Assembly (NCBI RefSeq): GCF_016722785.1
Contig: NZ_JAEQNE010000008.1
Coordinates: forward strand, 186,001 to 250,000
Reading direction: 5' to 3'
Source: Ramlibacter monticola
GTDB lineage: Bacteria > Pseudomonadota > Gammaproteobacteria > Burkholderiales > Burkholderiaceae_C
Length of the DNA: 64,000 nucleotides
The notes under the pieces were generated by a model. The model ran no database searches, was not told the DNA's origin, and saw only the letters and a list, made by a program, of their open reading frames with translations. Numbering within the stretch: the stretch's first letter is position 1; the number at the start of each line of letters is the position of its first letter. Shown here in pieces: positions 16,707 to 24,929 of this stretch. A program made the translations under genes and the position numbers.

Positions 16707-16730
16707 ATTGACGTTTACGTCAACGTAAAT
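16707..16730. promoter_or_regulatory. LiuR-like palindromic operator upstream of icmF
   Basis: Two overlapping palindromes: TTGACG-TTTA-CGTCAA (16708-16723) and TTTACGT-CA-ACGTAAA (16714-16729). The pattern resembles, from memory, sites of MerR-family LiuR, which controls branched-chain amino-acid and acyl-CoA degradation in proteobacteria. It lies about 35 bases before the icmF start. Assignment to LiuR is inference; no LiuR gene is in the window. Confidence 0.6.
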
Positions 16731-16763
16731 TAGGCTTAAGCTTCCCGCCGGAGAATCCCCCTC

Positions 16764-19700
16764 ATGACCGACCTGTCCGCCGAATACAAGGCGCTGGCGA
16801 ACTATCGCCCGACCAACAAGATCCGCTTCGTCACCGCAGCCAGCCTGTTCGACGGGCACGACGCCGCCATCAACATCATGCGGCGCATCCTGCAGGGCAT
16901 GGGCGCGGAGGTGATCCACCTGGGCCACAACCGCAGCGTGGACGAAGTCGTCACCGCGGCCCTGCAGGAGGACGCGCAGGGCATCGCCGTCAGCTCCTAC
17001 CAGGGCGGCCACGTCGAATACTTCAAGTACATGGTGGACCTGCTGCGCCAGCGCGGCGGGGCGCACATCCAGGTGTTCGGCGGCGGCGGCGGCGTGATCG
17101 TGCCGGCCGAGATCCGCGAGCTGCAGGACTACGGCGTCGCGCGCATCTACAGCCCCGAGGACGGCCAGCGCATGGGCCTCGCCGGCATGATCGGCGAGAT
17201 GGTCATGCGCTGCGACCAGGACCTGGCGCCGCTCGCGCCGAAGCAGCTGGCGGCGATCCAGGGCCACGAAGAAACGAACTGGCGCGCCCTCGCCCAGCTG
17301 GTCACCGCGCTGGAAGGCGGCAGCGCCGACGCCGAGCTCGTGAAGGCGATCCGCATGCAGGCCGACCAGCGCCGGATCCCGGTCGTGGGCATCACGGGCA
17401 CCGGCGGCGCCGGCAAGTCCTCGCTCACGGACGAACTGATCCGGCGCCTGCGCCTCGACCAGGACGATGCGCTGCGCATCGCCGTCATCTCGATCGACCC
17501 GTCGCGCCGCAAGACCGGCGGCGCGCTGCTGGGCGACCGCATCCGCATGAACGCCATCGGCCCGTGGCAGCAGGGCGCGCGCGTCTACATGCGCTCGCTC
17601 GCCACCCGCGACTTCGGCAGCGAGATCTCCGCCGCGCTCGGCGACGTGGTCGCGGCCTGCAAGGCCGCGGGCTTCGACCTGGTGATCGTAGAGACCTCCG
17701 GCATCGGCCAGGGCGACGCCGCCATCGTGCCGCACGTGGACATCCCGCTGTACGTGATGACGCCGGAATTCGGCGCCGCCAGCCAGCTCGAGAAGATCGA
17801 CATGCTGGACTTCGCCGAGTTCGTGGCGATCAACAAGTTCGACCGCAAGGGCGCGGCCGACGCGCTGCGCGACGTGGCCAAGCAGGTCCAGCGCAACAAG
17901 CAGGCCTTCGCGCAGCGGCCCGAGGAGATGCCGGTGTTCGGCACCATGGCGGCGCGCTTCAACGACGACGGCGTGACCGCGCTGTACCAGGCGCTCAGGC
18001 CGCGCCTCGTGGAGCTGGGCCTGGCCCTGAAGGAAGGCCACCTGCCGCAGGCCGACGTGCGCCACAGCACCAACCAGACGCCGGTGGTGCCGCCGGCCCG
18101 TTCGCGCTACCTCGCCGACATCGCCGACACCGTGCGCGGCTACAAGGCGCGCGTGCGCAGGCAGGCGCAGCTCGCGCGCGAGATCCAGCAGCTCAAGGCC
18201 GCGGCGAACATGCTGAAGGTCGACAAGCCGGACCGCGCGCCGGCCGCCGAGGCCGCGCTGGACCTCGCCGCCCATCGGCTCACCCGCATGGACAAGGATT
18301 CGCTGCACCTGCTGAAGCAGTGGCCCGACATGCAGAAGGCCTACGCGGGCGACGAGTACGTGGTGAAGATCCGCGACAAGGAGATCCGCACCAGGCTCAC
18401 CACCAGGTCGCTCTCCGGCACCACGGTGCGCAAGGTCGCCCTGCCCCAGTACGAGGACCACGGCGAGATCCTCAAGTGGCTGATGCTGGAGAACGTGCCG
18501 GGCAGCTTCCCCTACACCGCCGGCGTGTTCGCCTTCAAGCGCGAGGGCGAGGACCCCACGCGCATGTTCGCGGGCGAGGGCGACGCCTTCCGCACCAACC
18601 GGCGCTTCAAGCTGCTGTCGGCCGGCATGCCGGCCAAGCGACTGTCCACCGCCTTCGACTCGGTCACCCTGTACGGCAACGACCCGGACCCGCGCCCCGA
18701 CATCTACGGCAAGGTCGGCAACTCCGGCGTGTCGATCGCCACGCTGGACGACCTGAAGGTGCTGTATTCGGGCTTCGACCTGTGCGACCCCGCCACCTCG
18801 GTCTCCATGACCATCAACGGCCCGGCGCCCTCGATCCTGGCGATGTTCATGAACGCCGCCATCGACCAGGCGACGGAGAAGTTCGCCGCCGACAACGGCC
18901 GCGAACCCACCGACACGGAAGCCTCGAAGATCCGGGAATGGGTGCTGGCCAACGTGCGCGGCACCGTGCAGGCCGACATCCTGAAGGAAGACCAGGGCCA
19001 GAACACCTGCATCTTCAGCACCGAGTTCTCGCTCAAGGTGATGGGCGACATCGCCGAGTACTTCGTGCACCACGACGTGCGCAACTTCTACTCCGTGTCG
19101 ATCTCGGGCTACCACATCGCCGAGGCCGGGGCCAACCCGATCTCGCAGCTGGCCTTCACGCTGTCGAACGGCTTCACCTTCGTCGAGGCCTATCTCGCCC
19201 GCGGGATGCACATCGACGACTTCGCGCCCAACCTGTCCTTCTTCTTCTCCAACGGCATGGACCCGGAGTACACGGTGCTGGGCCGGGTGGCGCGCCGCAT
19301 CTGGGCGGTGGCGATGAAGGACCGCTACGGCGCCAACGAGCGCTCGCAGAAGCTGAAGTACCACGTCCAGACCTCGGGCCGCTCGCTGCACGCGCAGGAG
19401 ATCGCGTTCAACGACATCCGCACCACGCTGCAGGCGCTGATCGCGGTCTACGACAACTGCAACTCGCTGCACACCAACGCCTACGACGAGGCGATCACCA
19501 CGCCCACCGAGGAGTCGGTGCGGCGCGCGATGGCGATCCAGCTGATCATCAACCGCGAGTGGGGCCTGGCGAAGAACGAGAACCCGAACCAGGGCGCGTT
19601 CATCATCGACGAGCTCACCGAGCTGGTGGAGGAGGCCGTGCTGGCCGAATTCGAGCGCATCGCCGAGCGCGGCGGCGTGCTGGGCGCCATGGAGACCGGC

Positions 19701-20057
19701 TACCAGCGCGGCCGGATCCAGGACGAGAGCATGCACTACGAAATGCTCAAGCACACGGGCGAGCTGCCGATCATCGGCGTGAACACCTTCCGCAACCCGC
19801 ACGGCGACGCGACCCCCGACAAGCTGGAACTGGCCCGCTCCACCGAGGAGGAGAAGCAGAGCCAGCTGCAGCGCCTGCGCGACTTCCACGCCCGCAACAA
19901 GGACGCGGCGCCGGCGCTGCTCAAGCGCCTGCAGCAGGCCGTGATCGAGAACCGCAACGTGTTCGAGGTGCTGATGGACGCGGTGCGGGTGTGCTCGCTG
20001 GGCCAGATCACGAGCGCACTGTTCGAGGTGGGCGGGCAGTACCGCCGCAACATGTGA
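16764..20057 (+). CDS. icmF: Fused isobutyryl-CoA mutase IcmF
   Basis: Adenosylcobalamin enzyme interconverting isobutyryl-CoA and n-butyryl-CoA (some members also pivalyl/isovaleryl-CoA), with its G-protein chaperone built in. 1097 aa in the canonical order. The B12-binding domain has DGHDAA at 30-35, SSYQGGH and the GGGGG turn near 106-110. The MeaI-type GTPase has Walker A GTGGAGKS at 212-219 and ETSGIGQGD, then a linker. The mutase TIM barrel is about 560-1097 (PYTAGVFAFKREGEDP, SVSISGYHIAEAG). Full length, no frameshift. It is preceded by a LiuR-like operator, so control by branched-chain amino-acid breakdown is likely. Confidence 0.95.
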   Translation: MTDLSAEYKALANYRPTNKIRFVTAASLFDGHDAAINIMRRILQGMGAEVIHLGHNRSVDEVVTAALQEDAQGIAVSSYQGGHVEYFKYMVDLLRQRGGAHIQVFGGGGGVIVPAEIRELQDYGVARIYSPEDGQRMGLAGMIGEMVMRCDQDLAPLAPKQLAAIQGHEETNWRALAQLVTALEGGSADAELVKAIRMQADQRRIPVVGITGTGGAGKSSLTDELIRRLRLDQDDALRIAVISIDPSRRKTGGALLGDRIRMNAIGPWQQGARVYMRSLATRDFGSEISAALGDVVAACKAAGFDLVIVETSGIGQGDAAIVPHVDIPLYVMTPEFGAASQLEKIDMLDFAEFVAINKFDRKGAADALRDVAKQVQRNKQAFAQRPEEMPVFGTMAARFNDDGVTALYQALRPRLVELGLALKEGHLPQADVRHSTNQTPVVPPARSRYLADIADTVRGYKARVRRQAQLAREIQQLKAAANMLKVDKPDRAPAAEAALDLAAHRLTRMDKDSLHLLKQWPDMQKAYAGDEYVVKIRDKEIRTRLTTRSLSGTTVRKVALPQYEDHGEILKWLMLENVPGSFPYTAGVFAFKREGEDPTRMFAGEGDAFRTNRRFKLLSAGMPAKRLSTAFDSVTLYGNDPDPRPDIYGKVGNSGVSIATLDDLKVLYSGFDLCDPATSVSMTINGPAPSILAMFMNAAIDQATEKFAADNGREPTDTEASKIREWVLANVRGTVQADILKEDQGQNTCIFSTEFSLKVMGDIAEYFVHHDVRNFYSVSISGYHIAEAGANPISQLAFTLSNGFTFVEAYLARGMHIDDFAPNLSFFFSNGMDPEYTVLGRVARRIWAVAMKDRYGANERSQKLKYHVQTSGRSLHAQEIAFNDIRTTLQALIAVYDNCNSLHTNAYDEAITTPTEESVRRAMAIQLIINREWGLAKNENPNQGAFIIDELTELVEEAVLAEFERIAERGGVLGAMETGYQRGRIQDESMHYEMLKHTGELPIIGVNTFRNPHGDATPDKLELARSTEEEKQSQLQRLRDFHARNKDAAPALLKRLQQAVIENRNVFEVLMDAVRVCSLGQITSALFEVGGQYRRNM

Positions 20058-20060
20058 GAG

Positions 20061-20079
20061 GCGGCGGCACGGCCGCCGC
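20061..20079. terminator. GC hairpin between convergent icmF and SMP-30 genes
   Basis: Perfect stem GCGGCGGC/GCCGCCGC with a 3-base loop in the 25-base gap between the two stop codons. There is no T run on either strand, so termination is plausible but weak. Confidence 0.4.
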
Positions 20080-20082
20080 CCT

Positions 20083-21015
20083 TCAGGTCGCCTCGCGCCG
20101 CCCCTGCGGAAGCGCCTGTCCCGCCACGTCCGTGCGTGCCATCAGCACCGTCCCGTGCGTGGAATCGGTGCAGTACAGCGTCTTCCGGTCGGCGCCGCCG
20201 AATGCGAGGTTCGTGACCGAGGCGCCGCGCGGCCCCCGGAACACGATCTCCGGCTCGGCGAAGCGGTTCAGCACCCACACGTAGCCCAGGCCGGGATTGG
20301 CCACCAGCAGCCGGCCCTCTTCGTCCATGGCGAGGCCGTCCGGACCGCTGGGCCCGTAGGACGTGAAGAACTGGCCCGCCTTGGACACGCTGCCGTCGGC
20401 GAGCAGCGGCATGCGCCAGACGCAGTTGCCGCGCGTCGCCGCGACGAACAGGAAGCGCTCGTCGGGGGACAGCACGATCCCGTTGGGGCTCGGCACGTTG
20501 GACAGCAGCAGGTCCAGGCGGCCGTCCGGGGCCAGCCGGTAGACGCGCCCGGTGGGATCGTGCAGTCCCGTCTGTCCCTGGTCCGTGAAGTACAGGTTGC
20601 CGCGCGTGTCGAACACCAGGTCGTTCACGCCCTTGAAGCGCTCGCTGTTGCGGCGCTCGAGGAAGGGCCGGATCCGGCCGCTCCCCAGCTCCAGCACCAC
20701 CAGCCCGTTCTTGTAGTCGGTGACGAGCAGCTCGCCGGCCGACAGGAACTTCATCCCGTTCGGTTCCCCGTCCCATTCGCCCACCAGCGACCAGCTACGC
20801 GCGGCATCGATGCGGAACACGCGGCCGAAGGGGATGTCCGTGACGTACAGGTTGCCGGCCCCGTCGAACACCGGTCCTTCGAGGAAGGAGTCCGCGAGCC
20901 GGCCGCCCTGGTTCACGTCCGCCCAGTGGCTGCGCACGCCCGTGCGGCGGAATTCCGCCGGCATGGCGCTGAAGACCTCCAGTTCGCGCACCTCGGGCTG
21001 CTGCAGCAGGATCAT
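20083..21015 (-). CDS. SMP-30/gluconolactonase-family lactonase
   Basis: Six-bladed beta-propeller hydrolase, usually a calcium-dependent sugar lactonase. 310 aa; metal-site and blade motifs include FLEGPVFDGAGNLYVTDI, GVNDLVFDTRGNLYFTDQG, VPSPNGIVLSPDERFLFVA and GPDGLAMDEEGRLLVANPG. No signal peptide is evident. Last gene of the five-gene operon with two Bug proteins, a hydroxyacid dehydrogenase and an RraA-like protein. It starts 12 bases after the preceding Bug gene. Substrate unknown, probably a lactone in the same pathway. Confidence 0.88.
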   Translation of the reverse strand: MILLQQPEVRELEVFSAMPAEFRRTGVRSHWADVNQGGRLADSFLEGPVFDGAGNLYVTDIPFGRVFRIDAARSWSLVGEWDGEPNGMKFLSAGELLVTDYKNGLVVLELGSGRIRPFLERRNSERFKGVNDLVFDTRGNLYFTDQGQTGLHDPTGRVYRLAPDGRLDLLLSNVPSPNGIVLSPDERFLFVAATRGNCVWRMPLLADGSVSKAGQFFTSYGPSGPDGLAMDEEGRLLVANPGLGYVWVLNRFAEPEIVFRGPRGASVTNLAFGGADRKTLYCTDSTHGTVLMARTDVAGQALPQGRREAT

Positions 21016-21027
21016 GGCCGGCTCACC

Positions 21028-22008
21028 TCACTGGCGCTCGAAGGCGGTGCTGGCGACGACCTTGCCCCAGGCCTCGGTGCTTTCCTTCAGCATCCGGGCG
21101 AAGGCTTCGCTGCCCACCTGCCGCGGCTCGGCGCCCATGCCTTCGGCGAAGGACTTCATGTCCGGCGTGGCCATGGCCGTGGCGATCTCCTTCTGCAGGC
21201 GCGCCAGCACCGCGGGCGGGGTGCCCTTGGGCGCCCACAGGCCGGTCCAGTTCAGCACGCCGTTCCACGGCACGCCCGCCTCGCGGAAGGTGGGCACGTC
21301 CGGCAGCGCCGCCAGGCGCTTGTCGCCGCTGATCGCCAGCAGGCGCATCTTGCCGCCGCGCACGTTGCCCATGAGGCCCGTGGTGGACGCGATCTGCAGG
21401 TCGATCGTGTTGGACAGCACGGCCTGCGTGGCCTCCGCCGCGCCCTTGAAGGGCACGTGCATCAGCTTGACACCGGCCGCGATGCCCAGCGCCTCGCTGG
21501 CGAAATGCGGCGTGGTGCCCGCGCCGCCCGAGCCGTAGGTGATCTTGCCCGGATTGGCCTTCGCCTCCGCCAGCAGGCCGCGCAGGTCCTTGAAGCGCGA
21601 CTGCGCGTGCACCGCCAGGCCCATGGGCGCGAAGACATAGGCGCCCACCGGAACGAGGTCGTTCGCGTAGTCGAAGGGCAGCTTCTTGAAGATGTGCGGC
21701 AGCAGCGAATAGGTCGTGTCGTTGGCCAGCAGCGTGTAGCCGTCGGGCTCCGCCTTGGCCGCCTGCAGCGTGCCGATCGTGCCGGTGCCGCCGGCGCGGT
21801 TCTCGACGAAGAAGCTCTGCCCGGTCTGCTCGGTCAGCTTCTGCGCCATCTTGCGCGTGACCACGTCCACCGCGCCCCCGGGCGCGTACGGGACGACGAT
21901 GCGCACCGGCTTGGACGGCCAGGCGTCCGCCGCCATGGCGGCGGGGGCCAGCACCAGGCTGGCCACGAGGGCGAGCAGGGCCCGCCGGGAAAGGGAATGG
22001 CTGGTCAT
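21028..22008 (-). CDS. Bug/TctC-family periplasmic solute-binding protein (1)
   Basis: Periplasmic receptor of the tripartite tricarboxylate type, binding carboxylates or aromatic acids. 326 aa from the ATG behind AAGGGGAG. Signal peptide SRRALLALVASLVLAPAAMA, cleaved before ADAWPSKPVRIVVPYAPGG, which is the family's N-terminal motif. Also VENRAGGTGTIG and YGSGGAGTTPHFASEAL. No TctA/TctB membrane genes are nearby, as for most Bug proteins in Burkholderiales. Within the operon between the dehydrogenase and the lactonase genes. Confidence 0.92.
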   Translation of the reverse strand: MTSHSLSRRALLALVASLVLAPAAMAADAWPSKPVRIVVPYAPGGAVDVVTRKMAQKLTEQTGQSFFVENRAGGTGTIGTLQAAKAEPDGYTLLANDTTYSLLPHIFKKLPFDYANDLVPVGAYVFAPMGLAVHAQSRFKDLRGLLAEAKANPGKITYGSGGAGTTPHFASEALGIAAGVKLMHVPFKGAAEATQAVLSNTIDLQIASTTGLMGNVRGGKMRLLAISGDKRLAALPDVPTFREAGVPWNGVLNWTGLWAPKGTPPAVLARLQKEIATAMATPDMKSFAEGMGAEPRQVGSEAFARMLKESTEAWGKVVASTAFERQ

Positions 22009-22019
22009 GGTGCTCCCCT

Positions 22020-22952
22020 TCAGGCGACGGTGGGCGCCTCGGCCAGCACGGCCAGCACGTTCTTCGCCGCGCCCACGCCCATGTTGACATAGGCATCGCC
22101 GGTCACGCCGCCGATGTGCGGGCTGAGGATGAGGTTGGGCTCGCCGTGGAACGGATGCGGCGCCGCCATCGGCTCGACCGCGAAGCTGTCGAGTCCGGCG
22201 GAGGCCACCTGGCCGCAACGCACCGCCTCCAGCAGGGCGGCCTCGTCGACGAGTCCGCCGCGCGCCGTGTTCACCAGCACCACGCCGCGCTTGCAGGCCG
22301 CCAGCGTCTGCGCATTGACCAGGTTGCGGTTCTCCGGCGTCAGCGGGCAGTGCAGGGAAATCGCATCGGACTCGCGCCAGAGCGTGGCGAGGTCCACGGG
22401 GCGGATGTAATCGGGCAGGTTCTGCGCGTAGGGATCGAAGCCGATCACCTTCATGGCCATGGCGTCGCACATGCGCGCGAAGCGCTGGCCGATGGCGCCG
22501 AGGCCCACCAGGCCGATCGTGCGGCCGTGCAGTTCGAGGCTCTTGTGCGTCGCCTTGTCCCAGTGGCCGGCGTGCATGCGCGCATCGAGCTGCACCACCG
22601 ACTTGGCGCAGGCGAGCAGCAGGGCCAGGGCCTGTTCGGCCACCGCGGCGGCATTCGCGCCCACCGCAGCGCGCACCTCGATCCCGCGCGCCCGGGCGGC
22701 GTCCTTGTCGATCGTATCCGTGCCGCTGCCGTGCTTGGAGATCACGCGCAGCGACGGGGCGGCGTCCATGACGGCGGCGCCGACCTTGCCGTAGCGGACG
22801 ATGATCGCCACCGGATCGTGCTGGCGGCACAGCGCGACGAGGTCGTCCTCCTGCGGCGTCTTGCCCGCGTAGACGATCTCGAAGTCCTTCAGGACCGCGA
22901 GCGCCTGCGGCGCGAGGTCGGCGCCCGTGACGATGAGGGTGCGCGTGCTCAC
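22020..22952 (-). CDS. D-2-hydroxyacid dehydrogenase (SerA/GyaR-like)
   Basis: NAD(P)-dependent oxidoreductase interconverting a 2-hydroxy acid and a 2-oxo acid in the cytosol. 310 aa, GTG start overlapping the RraA-like stop (GTGA). NAD-binding motif GLVGLGAIGQRFARM; catalytic Arg in VNTARGGLVDE; and the C-terminal SPHIGGVTGDAYVNM with His of the Glu/His pair. ISKHGSGTDTID is the substrate loop. Lacks the ACT domain of classical SerA, so it is a catabolic member rather than serine biosynthesis. Substrate unknown. Confidence 0.9.
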   Translation of the reverse strand: MSTRTLIVTGADLAPQALAVLKDFEIVYAGKTPQEDDLVALCRQHDPVAIIVRYGKVGAAVMDAAPSLRVISKHGSGTDTIDKDAARARGIEVRAAVGANAAAVAEQALALLLACAKSVVQLDARMHAGHWDKATHKSLELHGRTIGLVGLGAIGQRFARMCDAMAMKVIGFDPYAQNLPDYIRPVDLATLWRESDAISLHCPLTPENRNLVNAQTLAACKRGVVLVNTARGGLVDEAALLEAVRCGQVASAGLDSFAVEPMAAPHPFHGEPNLILSPHIGGVTGDAYVNMGVGAAKNVLAVLAEAPTVA

Positions 22953-23629
22953 AGGCTCTCCCCCTGCTTCAGGACACCCGCGGTGCGCAGCGCGGCGTCC
23001 AGCCACGAGGCGCTGGTGTTGCCCTTCCGGATCGCGGCGATGCGGGTCGATTCGTCCTCCACCTTCTTGCGCGCCAGCGGCAGCAGCGACTCCACGCGCT
23101 CGCGCTCGCCCACGAACACGCCGTCGGCATCCGCCACGATCAGGTCGCCGGGGCGCACGGTGACGCCGCCGCACGAGATCGCGTGGCCGATGCGGCCGGG
23201 GACGTTCTTGGTCGGGCCGTTCGGGTTGGTGCCGACGGAGAAGACGGGGAAGTCCATCTCGTCGATCTCCAGGCTGTCGCGCACGGCGCCGTCGATCACG
23301 ACGCCGGCGATGCCCAGCTGCTTGCAGGCCGTCATCATGATGGTGCCCATGAGCGCCGCGGTCTGGTCGCCCTTGCCGTCGATCACCAGCACGTCGCCCG
23401 GCCTGGCCAGCGCCATGGCGGCGTGGATCATCAGGTTGTCGCCGGGGCGCACTTCCACGGTGAGGGCGGGGCCGGCGATCTTCATGCGCGGGCGCAGGGC
23501 GGCGATGCGCCCATGCAGCGCGCCTCGGCGGCCGTTCACGTCGGCCAGGATGGCGGCCTGGAATTCGGAGGCCTGGCGCACGAGGGCGGGGGAGACGCGC
23601 TCGAAGTCGCGGACGATGTCGGTGGTCAT
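22949..23629 (-). CDS. RraA-like / 4-hydroxy-4-methyl-2-oxoglutarate aldolase family protein
   Basis: Class II metal-dependent aldolases of this fold cleave HMG or 4-carboxy-4-hydroxy-2-oxoadipate to pyruvate; others are RNase E inhibitors. 226 aa. The active-site pattern GDVLVIDGKGD, with GIAGVVIDGAVRDSLEI carrying the R-D pair, favours an enzyme. VNVNGRR-like N-terminus and PGRIGHAISCGGVTVRPGD follow. Coupled to the hydroxyacid dehydrogenase by a 4-base overlap, which argues for pyruvate-releasing or related chemistry in the same pathway. Confidence 0.85.
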   Translation of the reverse strand: MTTDIVRDFERVSPALVRQASEFQAAILADVNGRRGALHGRIAALRPRMKIAGPALTVEVRPGDNLMIHAAMALARPGDVLVIDGKGDQTAALMGTIMMTACKQLGIAGVVIDGAVRDSLEIDEMDFPVFSVGTNPNGPTKNVPGRIGHAISCGGVTVRPGDLIVADADGVFVGERERVESLLPLARKKVEDESTRIAAIRKGNTSASWLDAALRTAGVLKQGESL

Positions 23630-23739
23630 GGGGTGTCTCTGCGGGTGAGGAAAGCCCCGGCCAGCGCGGCGGCGCCAGCCTGGAGCGGAGGTTTGCGGAA
23701 GGGGGTTTCCCCGCCAGGCGGGGCTGCAGATGCGGGCGC

Positions 23740-24708
23740 TCAGTCGACCTTGGCGCCGGATTCCTTGACGATCCTGCCCCAGCGGGCGATGTCGTCGCGA
23801 ATCAGCCTTGCGAACTGCTCCGGCGTGCCGCCGGCCACGTCGGCGCCCTGGTCGCCGAGCTTCTTCTTCAGCTCGGGATCCTTCAGCGCCTTGTTGATGT
23901 CGGCGTTGAGCTTGGCGACCACGTCCTTCGGCAGGTTGGCCGGCCCGAGCACGCCGAACCAGGTGACCGCCTCGAAGCCCTTGTAGCCGGACTCCGCGAC
24001 GGTGGGCACCTGCGGCAGGTCGTCCACGCGGGTGGCGGAAGTCACCGCGATCGGCCGCATCTTGCCGCTCTTGATGTGGCCGATGAGCGTGGGGATGGAG
24101 GAGACGTAGAGCTGCACCTGGCCGCTGATCACGTCGGTCACGCCCTGCGCGGCGCCCTTGTACGGGATGTGCGTGAGCTTGATGCCGGCCAGCCGCTGGA
24201 ACGATTCGGCCGCGAGGTGCGCCACCGTCCCGTTGCCCGAGCTCGCGTAGTTGATGCTGCCGGGACTGGCCTTCGAGGCCTTCACCACGTCCGCCAGCGT
24301 GTGGAACGGCGAGTTGGCGCTGGCGACGATCACCAGCGGGGAACTGGCCACCAGGCCGATCGGCGCCAGGTCCTTCAACGGGTCGTAGGGCAGCTTGGCG
24401 TACAGCGTCGGGTTGATCGCCAGGTTGCTGGTCTGGCCCATGACGAGGGTGTAGCCGTCGGGCTGCGACTTGGCCGCCGCATCGACGCCCAGGTTGCCGC
24501 CCGAGCCGGGCTTGTTGTCGACCACGAACGTGTAGCCCGAACCGGCCACCTTGTGGGCGAGCTCACGCGTGATGGTGTCCGTGCCGCCGCCCGCGGGGAA
24601 GGGCACGACCAGCTTGATCGGCTTGCTGGGCCAGCCCTGCGCGAAGGCCGTGGCGGTGGCGAGGGAAGCGGCCGCAAGAACCAGGGCGGCACGACGTGAA
24701 ATCAGCAT
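23740..24708 (-). CDS. Bug/TctC-family periplasmic solute-binding protein (2)
   Basis: 322 aa from the ATG behind GGAGACAAACCC; an in-frame ATG 30 codons upstream lies beyond the promoter and is ignored. Signal peptide SRRAALVLAAASLATATAFA, then QGWPSKPIKLVVPFPAGGGTD. NKPGSGGNLGVDAAAK and YASSGNGTVAHLAAESFQ are family motifs. First gene of the operon with RraA-like, dehydrogenase, Bug 1 and lactonase genes; a 110-base gap follows it, holding only a GC hairpin (23709-23723) without a T run. Confidence 0.92.
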   Translation of the reverse strand: MLISRRAALVLAAASLATATAFAQGWPSKPIKLVVPFPAGGGTDTITRELAHKVAGSGYTFVVDNKPGSGGNLGVDAAAKSQPDGYTLVMGQTSNLAINPTLYAKLPYDPLKDLAPIGLVASSPLVIVASANSPFHTLADVVKASKASPGSINYASSGNGTVAHLAAESFQRLAGIKLTHIPYKGAAQGVTDVISGQVQLYVSSIPTLIGHIKSGKMRPIAVTSATRVDDLPQVPTVAESGYKGFEAVTWFGVLGPANLPKDVVAKLNADINKALKDPELKKKLGDQGADVAGGTPEQFARLIRDDIARWGRIVKESGAKVD

Positions 24709-24749
24709 GGGTTTGTCTCCGAAGGAGCGCCTCGTGGCGCCGTGGGAGA

Positions 24750-24778
24750 ACTGTAGATGCGCGTTGCACGAAGCACAA
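24750..24778 (-). promoter_or_regulatory. Sigma-70-like promoter of the Bug/RraA operon
   Basis: Minus strand TTGTGC (24773-24778), 17 bases, TACAGT (24750-24755). The predicted start is about 35 bases before the first Bug gene. Both boxes match consensus at four of six positions. Confidence 0.6.
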
Positions 24779-24793
24779 TGCCGTTTCACACAG

Positions 24794-24807
24794 TGCACCG
24801 TAGTGCA
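24794..24807. promoter_or_regulatory. Inverted repeat upstream of the Bug operon promoter
   Basis: TGCAC-CGTA-GTGCA, perfect 5+5 arms, centred about 22 bases upstream of the -35 box. The position suits an activator such as an IclR- or LysR-type regulator; none is encoded in the window. Confidence 0.4.
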
Positions 24808-24929
24808 TCATGCGCAACGCGACGGTGGCGAAGGAGAGGCCGGGCCCGCCGCCAGTCGCGCGACCGTTCCGCGCTGGCATCCCCGAGGGGATTCCGGCAC
24901 GATAGCGGCGTCCCCTGCACGAGGCCGCC

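Noticed and set aside
16533..19889. Very long open frame (over 1100 codons) antisense to icmF
   Set aside because: High GC makes long antisense frames common. Translation is His/Asp/Val/Arg-rich with no family motif, whereas icmF shows complete domains.
23709..23723. Terminator between the second Bug gene and the RraA-like gene
   Set aside because: The stem CCCCG/CGGGG has no T run on the transcribed strand; read-through is expected.
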